Shown here: in pieces, positions 32,413-42,990 of the stretch | How the letters are laid out: every line of letters starts with the position of its first letter | Numbering within the stretch: position 1 is the first letter of the stretch | Position numbers and translations under genes: made by a program | DNA from: Ceratobasidium sp. AG-K | Lineage: Eukaryota > Basidiomycota > Agaricomycetes > Cantharellales > Ceratobasidiaceae | DNA: 64,000 bases | Reading direction: 5' to 3' | Assembly (NCBI GenBank): GCA_037039685.1 | Contig: JAWNGF010000001.1 | Coordinates: forward strand, 9,052,001-9,116,000 | Notes under the pieces: generated by a model | Seen by the model: only the letters and a program-made list of their open reading frames with translations | Told to the model about the DNA's origin: nothing | Database searches by the model: none

Positions 32413-35400
32413 TGTTGGTAGCAGAGAAGATTTAGTGAGTAGAGCGATGAGCGAAGATTGGAGTAGTTGCAAGTTTTGCAGATATCACTACCGGTTGTTC
32501 CCCTCCTCCCTTTTATCTTTCTTGGGACATAGTTGGATGGTGTTGGGGCCTCAGGGTGTCGGCGTAGCAAGTCCTTGATGATCTTGGACAGGTGGCCAAA
32601 ATCTTCTGCCCTTTGTTCCGTGTCTTCTTCGTCCCCATAACCCTTCCATCTGACCCTGTAAAAAAGCCCGTCCTTTGTTTCCTTCCAATCCACAATTTTT
32701 TCTACTTTGTATTCCTCTTCTCCTTCTTCTGTTATGATCGGCGGTGGTCGGGGTTGGTTACGGCTGAATTCAGTGTCTTCTTTGTAAGGGCTGAGCAAAT
32801 CGATGTGAAAAACAGGGTGCACCCTCATTGTTGCCGGTAAATCGAGCTCATAAGCGTGTGACCCTATCTTTTGCTTCACAATAAATGGCCCGTGCTTTTT
32901 GTTATCCAGTTTCTTTGATGGCCTTTTTGTTTGAATGTTCTTTCCCAGCAGCCACACTAGATCTCCTTCTTGGTACTCATTCTTTGGCTCTTCTTCCGGG
33001 AGCCTTTGGGTTTCCATTGATGCAATTGCTTTGTCGTGGATTTTATGCCATTTTCCTGTGATGTTGTTTGCTTCTGGAACCACTGATTCTTCTGCTGAAA
33101 TGTTCCACAGTGGTTCCCTCCCGTAGACAATTTCGAAAGGGGAACTACCTGTTACGCGGTGTTTCTGCAGATGATAGCTGAATTCCGCAATTGGTAATAA
33201 GTCCGCCCAATCATCCTGCCGGTAGTTGATGAACAATCGTAGCCAGCCTTCCATCCATTGATTGATTCGCTCCGTTATTCCATCTGTTTGGGGGTGGTAG
33301 GCAGTACTGAACCCTGGGCTAGTCCCAATTTTCTCATAAATGGCCTTCATAAGTTTGGAATTGAAAGTAGTCCCTCGGTCTGAGATCGTGCTTTTTTTGA
33401 AAACCGTGCAGTTTCCAAACATTTGTGACGCAAAGATTTGCAAGGTCGCTTGCCGTGTGAGCTTCTTTGCAGGGTATGAAGTGCGCCATTCTTGAGAACC
33501 GGTACACCACTACTAAGATGCTATCTGATCCTCTGGATTTTGGTAATCTCACTATGAAGTCGAACGCTATGTCCTCCCACGGTCCTTTTGGGATTTCCAG
33601 AGGTTTGACCGGAACTATTGATTTTGATCCTTTTGACCGTTGGCAAGTTTCACAGGATTCCACGTATCTGTTTACGCTTTGCTTCATTCCCGGCCAGAAG
33701 TATCTTCTTGATATTAGTTCCAATGTTCTAGCTTGTCCTTGGTGACCAGCGATTCTTGAGTCGTGGTGAACTCGCATGATTGCCAGCCTGGCTTCTTTAT
33801 CTTCAGGCACGTAAATCCTTCCCTTGAACCATAAAAGTCCCTCTTTGAAATCGTATTCTTTTGCACTATGTTGTAGGGTTTTTGGTAACGTTTCTCTCGA
33901 TTTGCAGAGTTCTTTGATTTGTGCCAACCCTTCGTCTGTTTCCTGTGCCTCCTTGATAGTCTCTATGATGTCTGTGTCTACTTGTCCCATAAACCCCTTG
34001 AACCTCTCAACAGATATCATAACTTGTTCAGGCGTGGGCGTATCTTCATGGTCTGACCGTCTTGACAATAGGTCCGGTTTAGATGACAGGATGCCAGGGC
34101 GGTATATGATGTCAAAGTTATAAGAAGCAAGCAATTGGTGCCATCTTGCGTGTCGACGGTTGAATGTTCTTGCTTCCTTCCAGAACTGTAGGTTCCTATG
34201 ATCGGTGTAGATGGTGATAGGGTCCTTTGTTCCTTCAAGGTACAGCCTCCAGTGTGTTAAGGATTCTATAATTGCCATAAGTTCTTTATCGTGGACATCG
34301 TAGTTGAGCTGAGCCTTGTTGAAAGATTTTGAAAGAAAGGCAATAGGGTGTAGGTATCCATCATCTTGCCTTTGTGACAGGATCGCTCCCATTGCTACTC
34401 CACTTGCGTCTGTTTCCAAGAAAAAGGGTTTGTCCGGGTTCGGATGGCGTAGAGTTGGTTCCTTGCTGATTTCCGCTTTTAGGGATTCAAACGCTTCCTG
34501 TTGATTGTTTCCCCATTCCCATTTGTTCTCCTTTCTTGTCAGGCTTGTCAGGGGTTTTGCTAGTCGGCTGAAATTTGGTACAAATCTTTGGTAGAAATTT
34601 GCAAACCCTAGGAATGCTTGGACGTGCTTGACTGTTCTTGGTTCCTTCCATTCTTTTATTGCTTTGACCTTTTCTTTGTCCATAGAGATGCCCGAATCGC
34701 TGATTCCAAGTCCAGTGTAAGTCAATTTGGTGACAAAGAATTCGCATTTTGGAAGTTTCGCGAAAAGATTTTCCTCCAGTAAGATTTTCAGTACTCTTCT
34801 GACATCCACGGTATGTTGGCTTCTGTCCTTAGAGAATACTAGGATGTCGTCAATGTATACTATGACACATACGTCAATAAGATCGTGGAAAATGTGATTC
34901 ATATATCTCTGGAAGATGGCGGGCGCGTTCTTTAGTCCAAAAGGCATGACAACGTATTCAAACAGTCCTTCTTTTGTTCTGAAAGCTGTTTTCCATTCGT
35001 CGCCTTCCCTAATTCTGATATTGTTGAAACCCATGCGTAGATCGATTTTGGAGAAAATTTTTGCGTCCTTGAGTTTATCCAGGAGATCTTCCATTAGAGG
35101 CATTGGGAATCTGTCGTCCTTTGTAATGGCGTTTACTCCTCTGAGGTCTTGAACAAGTCGTAGTTGGCATACTGCCTCTGGATTTTTCTGATCGATAGGT
35201 TTTTTGACAAAGAAACAAGGTGATGCGATAGGTGACTTGCTTGGTCGAATCTTTCCTGCTGCGATTTCTTCATCCAAGTATTCTCTTAGTGCAACTGACT
35301 CTGCTGGAGAGAGTGGGATAGGTCTGGCCGGTTTCGGCAGTTCAGCTCCTTCCCTAAAGTCAATGGCGCAGTCGTATGGACGATGGTCTGGGATCCTTTT

Positions 35401-35912
35401 GAATTTCTCTTCACTGAAGACATCGGCAAATTCCTTGAATTCCTCGGGTAGGTCGTCTATGCAGGCCGGTTTTGCTTGGATGGGTTCTGGCCGCCACAAT
35501 ATGTGCTTCGTTTTCCAATTGATGACCGGGTTTGCTTCTTCTAACCATTCCAGTCCTAGGATAAGCTTAGTTTCTCCAGTAGGCATAGCAAAGAAGACTT
35601 GTTTGAAGGTTCTTCCTTCCACGTCCAGTTCCAGCTTAGCTTTGAAGCGTATTTGGTGAGAGAGTTCCTTCCCCTGGATACCGATTACTTTTCTTGGAGT
35701 GGAAAGTTCTATGAGTGGAATATTGTTGGATCGAGCCCAAGAGATGTCCAAGAAATTCCTAGATGCTCCAGAATCGATGAGAGTTGGGATAAGTTCTGTG
35801 ATTCCGGCAACGTTTGCGTAAACAATGGTTGACTCATTTGTTGCTCTAAAGTACATTGTTTCCATTGCCGGTTTTTTGGTCTCTCCACACACAGTTAGAG
35901 GGAGACCCCTTC
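31977..35912 (-). pseudogene. A1 Pol: protease to chromodomain, one frameshift
   Basis: Pol follows the slip site at 35919-35913. The 852-codon piece (35892-33334) holds protease (LIDSGASRNFLD), RT (VIVYIDDILVFSKD), RNase H (ETDASGVAMGAIL), the integrase zinc finger and the first catalytic aspartate. A T-run at 33392-33398 is one base longer than in A2, which shifts the frame. The other piece (33443-31977) holds the rest of the core (STAYHPQTDGITERINQW), the chromodomain (EYKVEKIVDWKETKDG, VRWKGYGDEEDTEQ) and an open tail that overlaps ORF3. The second aromatic residue usual in chromodomains (TWEP) is replaced by TEQ. Confidence 0.92.
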
Positions 35913-37889
35913 TTTTCCCGAGTCTTCTATAATTGTTGCCTCCCTTCCTTTAATGCTAGGTTCCGTTGTAATCCATTCCTTGGATGGGCATTTGAATGAG
36001 CGGTGTCCTTCTTGTCCGCACTTCAGGCAGCGGTTGGTTGCTATCCTTGCTTTGTAAACTTCATCGGGCAGCCGCTTTGTAGAGGATTGTCCGCTGGCGG
36101 TTGCTTGAGGTGTCCTCTTTCCTGTAGAGGTCTTGATTTGTTGCAATTTCTGGTCAATAGAGATTGCAATAGAGATCCACCGGTCCAGTGACAGCTCCCG
36201 CTCCGTTCTGTCCTCGTTAATTAGGGTCAATTCAAATCGAGCTAGTTTGGTCTTTACTTCCGGCTTCAGTCCTTCCTTGAATTGGTTGATCAGTGCTTCC
36301 TGTCCCCAGTTGACATTGACCAATAAGTAACGGAATTCAGAAGCATAGTTTGCTACCAAATTGTTCTGCTTGCATTTCCTGATGTCAATCTCGGCTTTTG
36401 CCTTTTTGTTGGGGTCGCTAAATTGTTCCATGAAGTGGGTTTTGAAGTTTTCCCATGAGGCTAGGCTTTCAATATTTTCTCCTTGGTTTAGTGATCAAAG
36501 CAGTACTTGTGCCCAATGGGTGGCTGCTTTGTTTTCTGATTTGAAGTTGGCGAGTGCTTTGCGGATACGTTCTTCGTGTGAGTTATATTGATCGCCTAGT
36601 CGGATGAAATAACTCTCCATTTGAGTGATGAACATTTCAGCGCCTTCTCCCTTTTTTCCATCGAAGGAATCTGGGCGTGTAACTTTAGGGCAAAGTGTTC
36701 TTCCGCTGTCATTGGTCAATCGTTGAAGCCTTTGTTCTAGATCCTCGATCCTGGTTGACTCTGCTTCTGGATATGGTGGGGAATTCGATCGTTTAGAAGG
36801 ATGCTCAGTATGTAGGGAAGCTTCGTCCATTTCTTCCTGAGGGTTGTTGATGGTTTCTTGAATTGTTGTGATTTTTGTAGCGGTAGCGTTTCCCTCTTGG
36901 TGTAGGTTTTCTAGCCCTTGAGTTACTGCTTCGTTCCATTCAAATTGCCCTTGCCTAGTGGTATTGAGTTCCTCGCGGACATTGTTTACCAGTCCTTGTG
37001 TGTTTGTGACCTCATTTTGTAGTCTGGTTACATCTTGCCCTACTAGGAAGGTATTATGTTCGCTATTCCTCGAGGCATTGAGGATATCCGTGAGTGTTCC
37101 TTGTAGGGTGTTGATGGAATTGTTGAAGATTTGTTGGTTATTTGCTAAGACCTGAGTGGATTGTTCTAAACCGTTGAGTCTTCTATCGATAGTTATCCTC
37201 ATGCCGTCAATAATCCTTAAGAGCGCATTGTGTCTCCCAAGGTGAAGATCGTTAAGGTCGTCCAAGTTGTTAATCATGGCTCCACTGCTGGAGCTAGAAC
37301 TTGAGCTGGGAATTCTAGGGACGTCTTGTTCTTCAGTTGCTGTTGGTTGCTGGGAATACCCTTGCGGTACATATGGCGGTGCAGGGTTGACTGGCGTCAC
37401 GGCTTGAGAGCTTATTTGGATCGGCCTGACATTGGTTATGGTTCCTGTGATCTGTGGGACTTGAGCGGCGTGGGAAATGTGTGGTGTGGGAGGCGGTCTG
37501 ATAGGAACAAGGGATACGCCTCCATGAGGTTCGGGTTGGGGGGAAAAAAACTGTCTTCTGGATCCCAAGGACCATAGTGGGCGCGAGGGTCCTGGGCTTG
37601 CGTTTGAAATTGGGATTCGGATTGCAACTGGTGTGGGGTCCTCAGTCATATCCCCTGGTTCCCTAGCAACCATGGTAGGTTCTTCCTGAACGACTGAGAT
37701 GTTCTCAGTGTTGAATGTTCCTGGCATAGAAGCCTGGCTCTGTGGGCAAGACCTTGCTGGTCCTCCCGCCTGTGCTTGTGCAATATCTTGTTCGTTGAGG
37801 GAACTTGTAGGTCTCGAAACTCTACTTGGTCCTCTTCTTATTGATAATGGTGTTGCGAGGCGTGACCCTGCGTCCTCTTGAATGGACAT
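35895..37889 (-). pseudogene. A1 Gag, one stop
   Basis: Gag starts with MSIQEDAGSR and has 664 codons up to TAA 35897-35895. A proline/serine-rich N-terminus is followed by a coiled-coil-like middle, the capsid domain (MFITQMESYFIRLGDQYNSH) and a CCHC zinc knuckle (CLKCGQEGHRSFKC). TGA at 36497-36495 interrupts the capsid; A2 has CAA and B1 has CGA at that codon, so both A copies derive from CGA by CpG decay on opposite strands. Confidence 0.9.
35913..35919 (-). promoter_or_regulatory. GGGAAAA -1 frameshift site, A1 gag/pol
   Basis: The gag codons read TCG-GGA-AAA-GAA, 15 nt before the TAA. The -1 frame is open from here into protease. The same heptamer, in the same register, is found in A2, B1, B2, C1 and C3. 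Confidence 0.75.
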
Positions 37890-37911
37890 GTTTGTTAAGC
37901 TTGTTTTGTAA

Positions 37912-38369
37912 TGTCGTAAGCTTCTTCTTGGTGGCTCTGAGACAAGCCGCGATGGAGAGTGGACGGCACTAAGACCTAAGTGACCTCTTGAGCCGCAACA
38001 CACTTAAGCGTCGGTAGGCTCTTGAGGGTAGGGGTGGTTCTAAGTGTCACTCAAAGGGAATGTTTTGACAAGACAAAACAAGCTGGGGTTACCAGGCTTG
38101 TTGGTCCTCTATATATATTCAGAAAGAGGCCGAGTCATACAAGGCACGGCCACACGAGTCATACATAACAGCCAGTCAGGAGTGTCCATGTGAGTCATGC
38201 TGTATGAACAGACATGACTCGTACAAAGCACAGCCACGTTACACAATGTAACAGAATAACCACAAGAAGGTGGCAACGCGGCAAACGGAAACGGGGAACG
38301 TAACACAAAGAGGGAAGACAGGCGGGCGCGACAACAGGCAAGTCCGATGGAGTGAGCTAGCTCACGACA
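37912..38369 (-). repeat. A1 5' LTR
   Basis: This 458-bp LTR ends CTCACGACA and is followed by the duplication TCCCG and the continuation of B1 integrase. Its U3 carries the hairpin GAGTCATG...CATGACTC and several TGACTC motifs. Confidence 0.93.
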
Positions 38370-39349
38370 TCCCGCATGGCACACTTCATAGCCTGCAAAG
38401 AATCAACAACTACAGATCAACTTGCCAATCTTTTCCTGAAGAACGTTTGGAGATTGCACGGCTTCCCACAAAGTACAGTTTCAGACAGAGGAACAACTTT
38501 CAACAGCAAATTCCTGAAGGCCCTCTACCAAAAAATCGGAACAACACTGACGTTCAGCACGGCGTATCATCCACAAACAGACGGAATAACAGAACAAATA
38601 AACCAGTGGATAGAAGCATGGCTTCACACATTTGTTAACCACAGGCAGGACAACTGGGCCAAACTGCTTCCTATTGCAGAATTCTGCTACAACAACCAAC
38701 AACACGGGATCACAGGAAAAACCCCTTTTGAGATTGTCAACGGCAGAGAACCACTATGGAATGTCTTAAGAGAGGTTACCACAATTCCTGAAGCAGATAA
38801 AAAAGCGAACAACTGGCAGGAAGTATGGGACAAAGCAAAAGCAGCAATGGAATGGCACAGGAGAAAGGACACAGTAGAACAGCAACCAAAATACAAAGAG
38901 GACGACCTTGTCTGGCTTTACGGACAAAACATAAAGACAAACCGTCCCAACAAGAAACTTGACAACAAGAAATACGGCCCTTTCAAGATCAAGAAAATCA
39001 TATCAAGCCACGCCTACAAATTGGATCTTCCAAAAACAATGAGAATACACCCTGTGTTCCATAGCAATCTTCTTAGTCCATACAAAAGGGATGAGAAATT
39101 TCACAGAAACCAACCCCGACCACTGCCGATCACAACAGAAGAGGGGGAGGAAGAATACAAAGTGGAGAAAATCGTGGATTGGAAGGAAACAAAGGACGGG
39201 TTGTTCTACAGGGTTAGATGGAAGGGTTATGATGAAAAAGAAGACACAGAACAATGGGCAGAAGATTTCGGTCACCTCGGAGTAATAATGAGGCAGTTCT
39301 TGAAGGAGTTCCCAGGCGCCCCAACACCGTCAAACTACAAAACGAGAAG

Positions 39350-39357
39350 TATTAAAG
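39350..39357 (+). promoter_or_regulatory. Possible internal TATA box for ORF3 of B1
   Basis: TATTAAAG lies 102 bp before the ORF3 ATG, inside the pol frame. A TATA-like motif (GATAAAAG) is found at the same distance in A1 and A2, and TATTAAAG again in B2. A separate ORF3 transcript is inference. Confidence 0.35.
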
Positions 39358-39451
39358 GGAGGGCAGAACGGGATGACAACACAACTTGCAGAACTTGCTC
39401 ACATTACAACTTGCTCTACACACTTAACGCACTAAATCTCTTTTGCACAAC

Positions 39452-40216
39452 ATGCCCGCCGTCACCTGTGCCACCATTGGCAACAACCTTATCCGTGTTC
39501 TCAACGGGCCAGCCTTCCATACGGCCCGCATCCTTGACTTGGGGGCAGCCCTCTACGTCTTCAAAAGGTCCCAGCAGAGTCCAGGACGGCTCCAATTCCG
39601 TGCCTCCGACGACATCCTGCACTCCGACCTGGGAGAGTTCGAATGGGTTGGCAAAAAATGGCCAACATGTATGCAGCTCCAGAGGAAGGACATCTACGTA
39701 TGCCGAGGATGCGCAGCCTTCCAAGTGTTGGAAGCCGTGCTGCTATCCATGCACAAGCTCGGGGTCGTCAAATGGGGACAAGAAGGAGCCTACAGCAGTG
39801 AATGGGTCCCAGGATACGAGGGCCGTCCTCCCACCCTGAGGCCTCGATGGAACGACGCATGGGACAAGAACTTTGAGGCAGACCTGGCGGATTGGAGGAT
39901 GGAGCGGGGACGCTACCAGAGGGAGAAGTTTGAATGGAAGCCATTCTGGTGGCAGGAGAAGGAGGCGGACTTGTTGCAATGGGAGGAGGTCGAGCCGGAT
40001 GTACGACAATGGGACGAGGAGCATGTGAAGGAACAGGAGAGGGTCATGGACTGGTCCAAGGCAGACTGGACGGACAAGAAGACCTGGGAAAGGTGGGAGG
40101 AACACTGCGATGAACCAGGTAACACTGTGTTCAACCCCATCGACCTCACGGAAGAAAAGGAGGACGAGCTCAACTGCCTGGTCAAAAAAGTCAGCAAGGA
40201 CTGCTGGGTACAGTAA
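39452..40216 (+). CDS. ORF3 accessory protein of B1, intact, unknown function
   Basis: ORF3 has 254 residues from MPAVTCATIGNNL to KDCWVQ and no stop, although gag and pol of the same element are broken. It shares most residues with the A1 protein, including ALYVFKRSQQSPGRLQFRAS, RGCAAFQV and PRWNDAWD, and the tryptophan-rich C-terminal half. Codons are G+C-rich against the A-rich gag-pol. It lies in the -1 frame relative to pol and overlaps the open pol tail by 388 nt. The polypurine tract AAGGGGGGAG follows 35 bp after the stop. No family is recognised. Confidence 0.85.
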   Translation: MPAVTCATIGNNLIRVLNGPAFHTARILDLGAALYVFKRSQQSPGRLQFRASDDILHSDLGEFEWVGKKWPTCMQLQRKDIYVCRGCAAFQVLEAVLLSMHKLGVVKWGQEGAYSSEWVPGYEGRPPTLRPRWNDAWDKNFEADLADWRMERGRYQREKFEWKPFWWQEKEADLLQWEEVEPDVRQWDEEHVKEQERVMDWSKADWTDKKTWERWEEHCDEPGNTVFNPIDLTEEKEDELNCLVKKVSKDCWVQ

Positions 40217-40261
40217 ATTGGCCCTTTTGGGTTCCCCTCAAGGACCTTAAGGGGGGAGTAA

Positions 40262-40732
40262 TGTTGTGAGCCATGCTCCCGCCATCGGACTTGCCTGCGT
40301 CTCATCCTCTCTCCTGTCTCGTCTCTTGTGCTTGTGTTTGTTCTGTCTCCCCCTGTTTTTCCTACCGCGTTACCACCTTCTTGTGGTTATGTGTTACATT
40401 GTGTAACGCGGCTGTGCTTTGTACAAGTCATGTCTGTTCATACAGCATGACTCACATGGACACTCCTAACTGGTTGACTGTTATGACTCATGTGGCTTTG
40501 CCTTGTATGACTTGGCCACTTTCTGAATATATATAGAGGACCAACAAGCCTGGTAACCCCAGCTTGTTTTGTCTTGTCAAACATCCCCTCTGAGTGACAC
40601 TTAGAACCACCCCTACCCTCAAGAGCCTACAGACGCTTAAGTGTGTTGCGGTTCAAGAGGTCACTTAGGTCTTAGTGCCGTCCACTCTCCATTGTGGCTT
40701 GTCTCATAGCCACCAAGAAGAAGCTTACAACA
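40262..40732 (+). repeat. B1 3' LTR
   Basis: This 471-bp LTR runs from TGTTGTGAGCC to CTTACAACA, followed by the duplication ACAAG. It keeps the 64 bp lost from the 5' LTR. U3 motifs CATGACTCACATGG and TTATGACTCATG are present. Confidence 0.93.
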
Positions 40733-40737
40733 ACAAG

Positions 40738-41082
40738 GAGTAGAAGTAGTTAAGAGGATTTGATATTGTCAAGTCCTAGTGGAGAGGAGGTCAAGCCTTG
40801 TTGTTAACCAGCTTGACCTCTGGGTTTATATACATGAGGGATCAGTGCCATGTCATCATCTATCAGTGTGGGAAAGCCAAGTACAACCAATGATAAGCAA
40901 GATAAGAGATATGACTCAACATTCTGGAAGTTCAGGAAACAACACCAATATCAAATGAAAAGACAAATGCATCACATGATACAAGTTAAGCACCAAAGGA
41001 CATTTGTACCAAAAAAGGAAAGTGTTCGGAAAAAAGGATATAAAATCAGAATAAAATGTCTGAGCTTAGTCAGCTCATGACA
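40738..41082 (-). repeat. C2 LTR, right piece
   Basis: The C-family LTR resumes after B1 (GAGTAGAAGTAGTTAAGAGG) and ends CAGCTCATGACA. It is more diverged from the C1 and C3 LTRs than they are from each other, so C2 is older. Confidence 0.88.
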
Positions 41083-41092
41083 TTACCCCCTC

Positions 41093-41726
41093 CTAAGGGC
41101 CTGGTGCAGTGGGATGGAGTCTGTGGAACCTATCAACTAGTTTAGGAGCATTTTTTAGATCTTCCTTTGGTTGCCAAGAGTTGTCCGCATGAGAGTATCC
41201 TTTCCACTTGACATAATAGTGGAGTTGATGGCAAATTTTCTTGGAATTAAGGATCTCTTCAACTTCCCATTCTTCTTCCACTTCTTTTGTGATAATAGGA
41301 AGTGGTTGAGTGGGTTCATGACCATGAGGATCAGGGTGGAAATTTTTAAGCAGCATTACATGGAAGGTAGGGTGAATCTTCATTGATTTTGGTAATTACA
41401 GTTTAAAGGCGTGAGTTCCTACTTTTTCCAGTACCTTGTAAGGGCCTAAAACTTTGTGGGAGAGTTTTACCAAAGGTCTGTCTGTGGATATGTTTTGATG
41501 ATTAAGCCAGACTTTATCTCCAGGGTTTATCTCTTCTGGTTCTTTGGCTCCTTTATCAAAGTAGTGTTTGTAGGACTGGTTTGCTAGAGTAAGAGCTGCT
41601 TTGACCTTGTTGTATCCTTTCAAAAGGAATTCCGCATGGGCATCAGCTTCAGGAACAGTATAGTCTGATTCTTCTCTGATCTTCATTCAAGGGTTAAAAC
41701 CTTGGCAGATCTGAAAAGGTGTTTTG
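41093..41726 (-). pseudogene. C2 Pol C-terminal fragment
   Basis: The frame reads chromodomain (EEWEVEEILNSKK, YYVKWKGYSH), the HPTFHVMLLK linker and the end of integrase, up to the PFQICQGFNP segment, where the A2 LTR begins. A TAA at 41395-41393 interrupts it. Confidence 0.85.
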
Positions 41727-42184
41727 TGTCGTAAGCTTCTTCTTGATGGCTATGAGAGGAGCCACAATGGAGAGTGGACGGCACTAAGACCTAAGTGACC
41801 TCTTGAGCCGCAACACACTTAAGCATCTGTAGGCTCTTGAGGGTAGGGGTGGTTCTAAGTGTCACTCAAAGGGAATGTTTTGACAAGACAAAACAAGCTG
41901 GGGTTACCAGGCTTGTTGGTCCTCTATATATATTCAGAAGGGGGCCGAGTCATACAAGGCGCAGCCACACGAGTCATACATAACAGCCAGTCAGGAGTGT
42001 CCATGTGAGTCATGCTGTATGAACAGACATGACTCGTACAAAGCACAGCCGCGTTACACAATGTAACAGAATAACCACAAGAAGGTGGCAACGCGGCAAA
42101 CGGAAACGGGGAATGTAACACAAAGAGGGAAAACAGGCGGGCGCGACAACGGGCGAGTCCGATGGAGTGAGCTAGCTCACGACA
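41727..42184 (-). repeat. A2 3' LTR
   Basis: This 458-bp LTR runs from TGTCGTAAGC to CTCACGACA. It differs from 55440-55897 at about four sites, all transitions. Confidence 0.93.
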
Positions 42185-42225
42185 TTACTCCCCCCTAAGA
42201 GTCCGTTTGGGGGACCTGAACGGAC

Positions 42226-42990
42226 CTACTGTACTGCGCAGTCCCTTTCCTTTTTCAGCATATGCTCTTCCAACCCCTCCTCGTCCTCCAAGGTCAGGTC
42301 AATGGGATTGAAGCTGGTACTTCCTGGTTCGTCCGAGAATTTCTCCCATTCTTCCCAGGTTTCCTCCTTCGTCCAGTCTGCCTTGGTCCAGTCCAAAACC
42401 CTTTTCTGGACCTCCACAAACTCCTCATCCCACTGTCGCACATCGGGCTCTGCCTCCTTCCATGCCGACACGTCAGTCTCCTCCTTCTTCCACCAGTAGG
42501 GTTCCCACTCGATCTTCTCCTTCTGGTATCTGCCCCTCTCCATCCTCCAGTCGCTCAGGTCCTTCTCGTAGTTGGCGTCCCAAGCGTTGTTCCACCTGGG
42601 TCGGAGTGTTGGTGGTCTACCATCATATCCTGGCACCCACTCGCTTGAGTATGCCCCTTCTTGTCCCCATTCCACGACTCCAAGCATATGGGTGGAAAGG
42701 AGGACGACCTCCGAGACCTGGAACGCTGCGCACCCTCGACAAACAAAGATGTCCCTTCATAGGAGTTGCATGCGAGTCGGCCATTTCTTTCCAACCCATT
42801 GGAATTCTCCCAGGTCCGAGTGCAGAATATCGTCCGCCACCCTAAAGTGCATTCTGCCAGAGCTTTGTTGGGACCTTTTGAAGACGTAGAGAGCGGCCCC
42901 AGCGTCCAGGATTCTTGCCGTAGCAAATGCTGGTCCTTCCAGAACGCGGGTGAGGTTGCTGGCGATGGTGGAATGGGTGACGGCAGGCAT
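42226..42990 (-). pseudogene. ORF3 of A2, one stop
   Basis: The frame is again exactly 765 nt including the stop, MPAVTHSTIASNL to ERDCAVQ. It is interrupted by TGA at 42759-42757, where A1 has CGA. Otherwise it differs from A1 at few residues. Confidence 0.88.

Larger units (their letters stand above)
31149..38369 (-). mobile_element. Element A1: Ty3/Gypsy chromovirus with ORF3 (minus), in B1 integrase
   Basis: A complete 7.2-kb element flanked by TCCCG (31144-31148 and 38370-38374). It has 458-bp LTRs, gag, pol with chromodomain, and ORF3. It carries one stop in gag and one 1-nt insertion in pol; protease, RT, RNase H and ORF3 are intact. Confidence 0.95.
28747..39839 (+). pseudogene. B1 Pol, split by A1, with two stops
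   Basis: The coding parts are 28747-31148 and 38375-39839. The protease shows LIDSGASRNFID, RT shows VIVYIDDILIFSK, RNase H shows LETNASGVAMGSIL (the second acidic residue changed to Asn), and the integrase zinc finger shows HHDSPIAGHQGQARTLELIS. A1 sits within the integrase core and duplicated TCCCG. The second part holds TVSDRGTTFNSKF, STAYHPQTDG and the chromodomain (EYKVEKIVDWKETKDG, VRWKGYD). TGA codons at 29839-29841 and 30493-30495 interrupt RT and RNase H, and both are shared with B2. The open frame runs on to 39839, overlapping ORF3. Confidence 0.9.
18899..40732 (+). mobile_element. Element B1: Ty3/Gypsy chromovirus with ORF3, host of two nested insertions
   Basis: B1 is about 7.2 kb once C1 (20563-27970) and A1 (31149-38369) are subtracted. 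It is flanked by ACAAG (18894-18898 and 40733-40737). The order is 5' LTR, gag, pol (protease, RT, RNase H, integrase, chromodomain), ORF3, polypurine tract, 3' LTR. Gag is frameshifted and pol has stops, but ORF3 is intact. Confidence 0.92.
18828..41726 (-). mobile_element. Element C2: truncated C-family element, split by B1
   Basis: The 3' LTR (18828-18898 plus 40738-41082) is interrupted by B1, with the target duplication ACAAG on both sides. On the right, the C-terminal end of pol follows (41093-41726) and stops at the LTR of A2. The remainder of C2 is not in the window. Confidence 0.8.
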
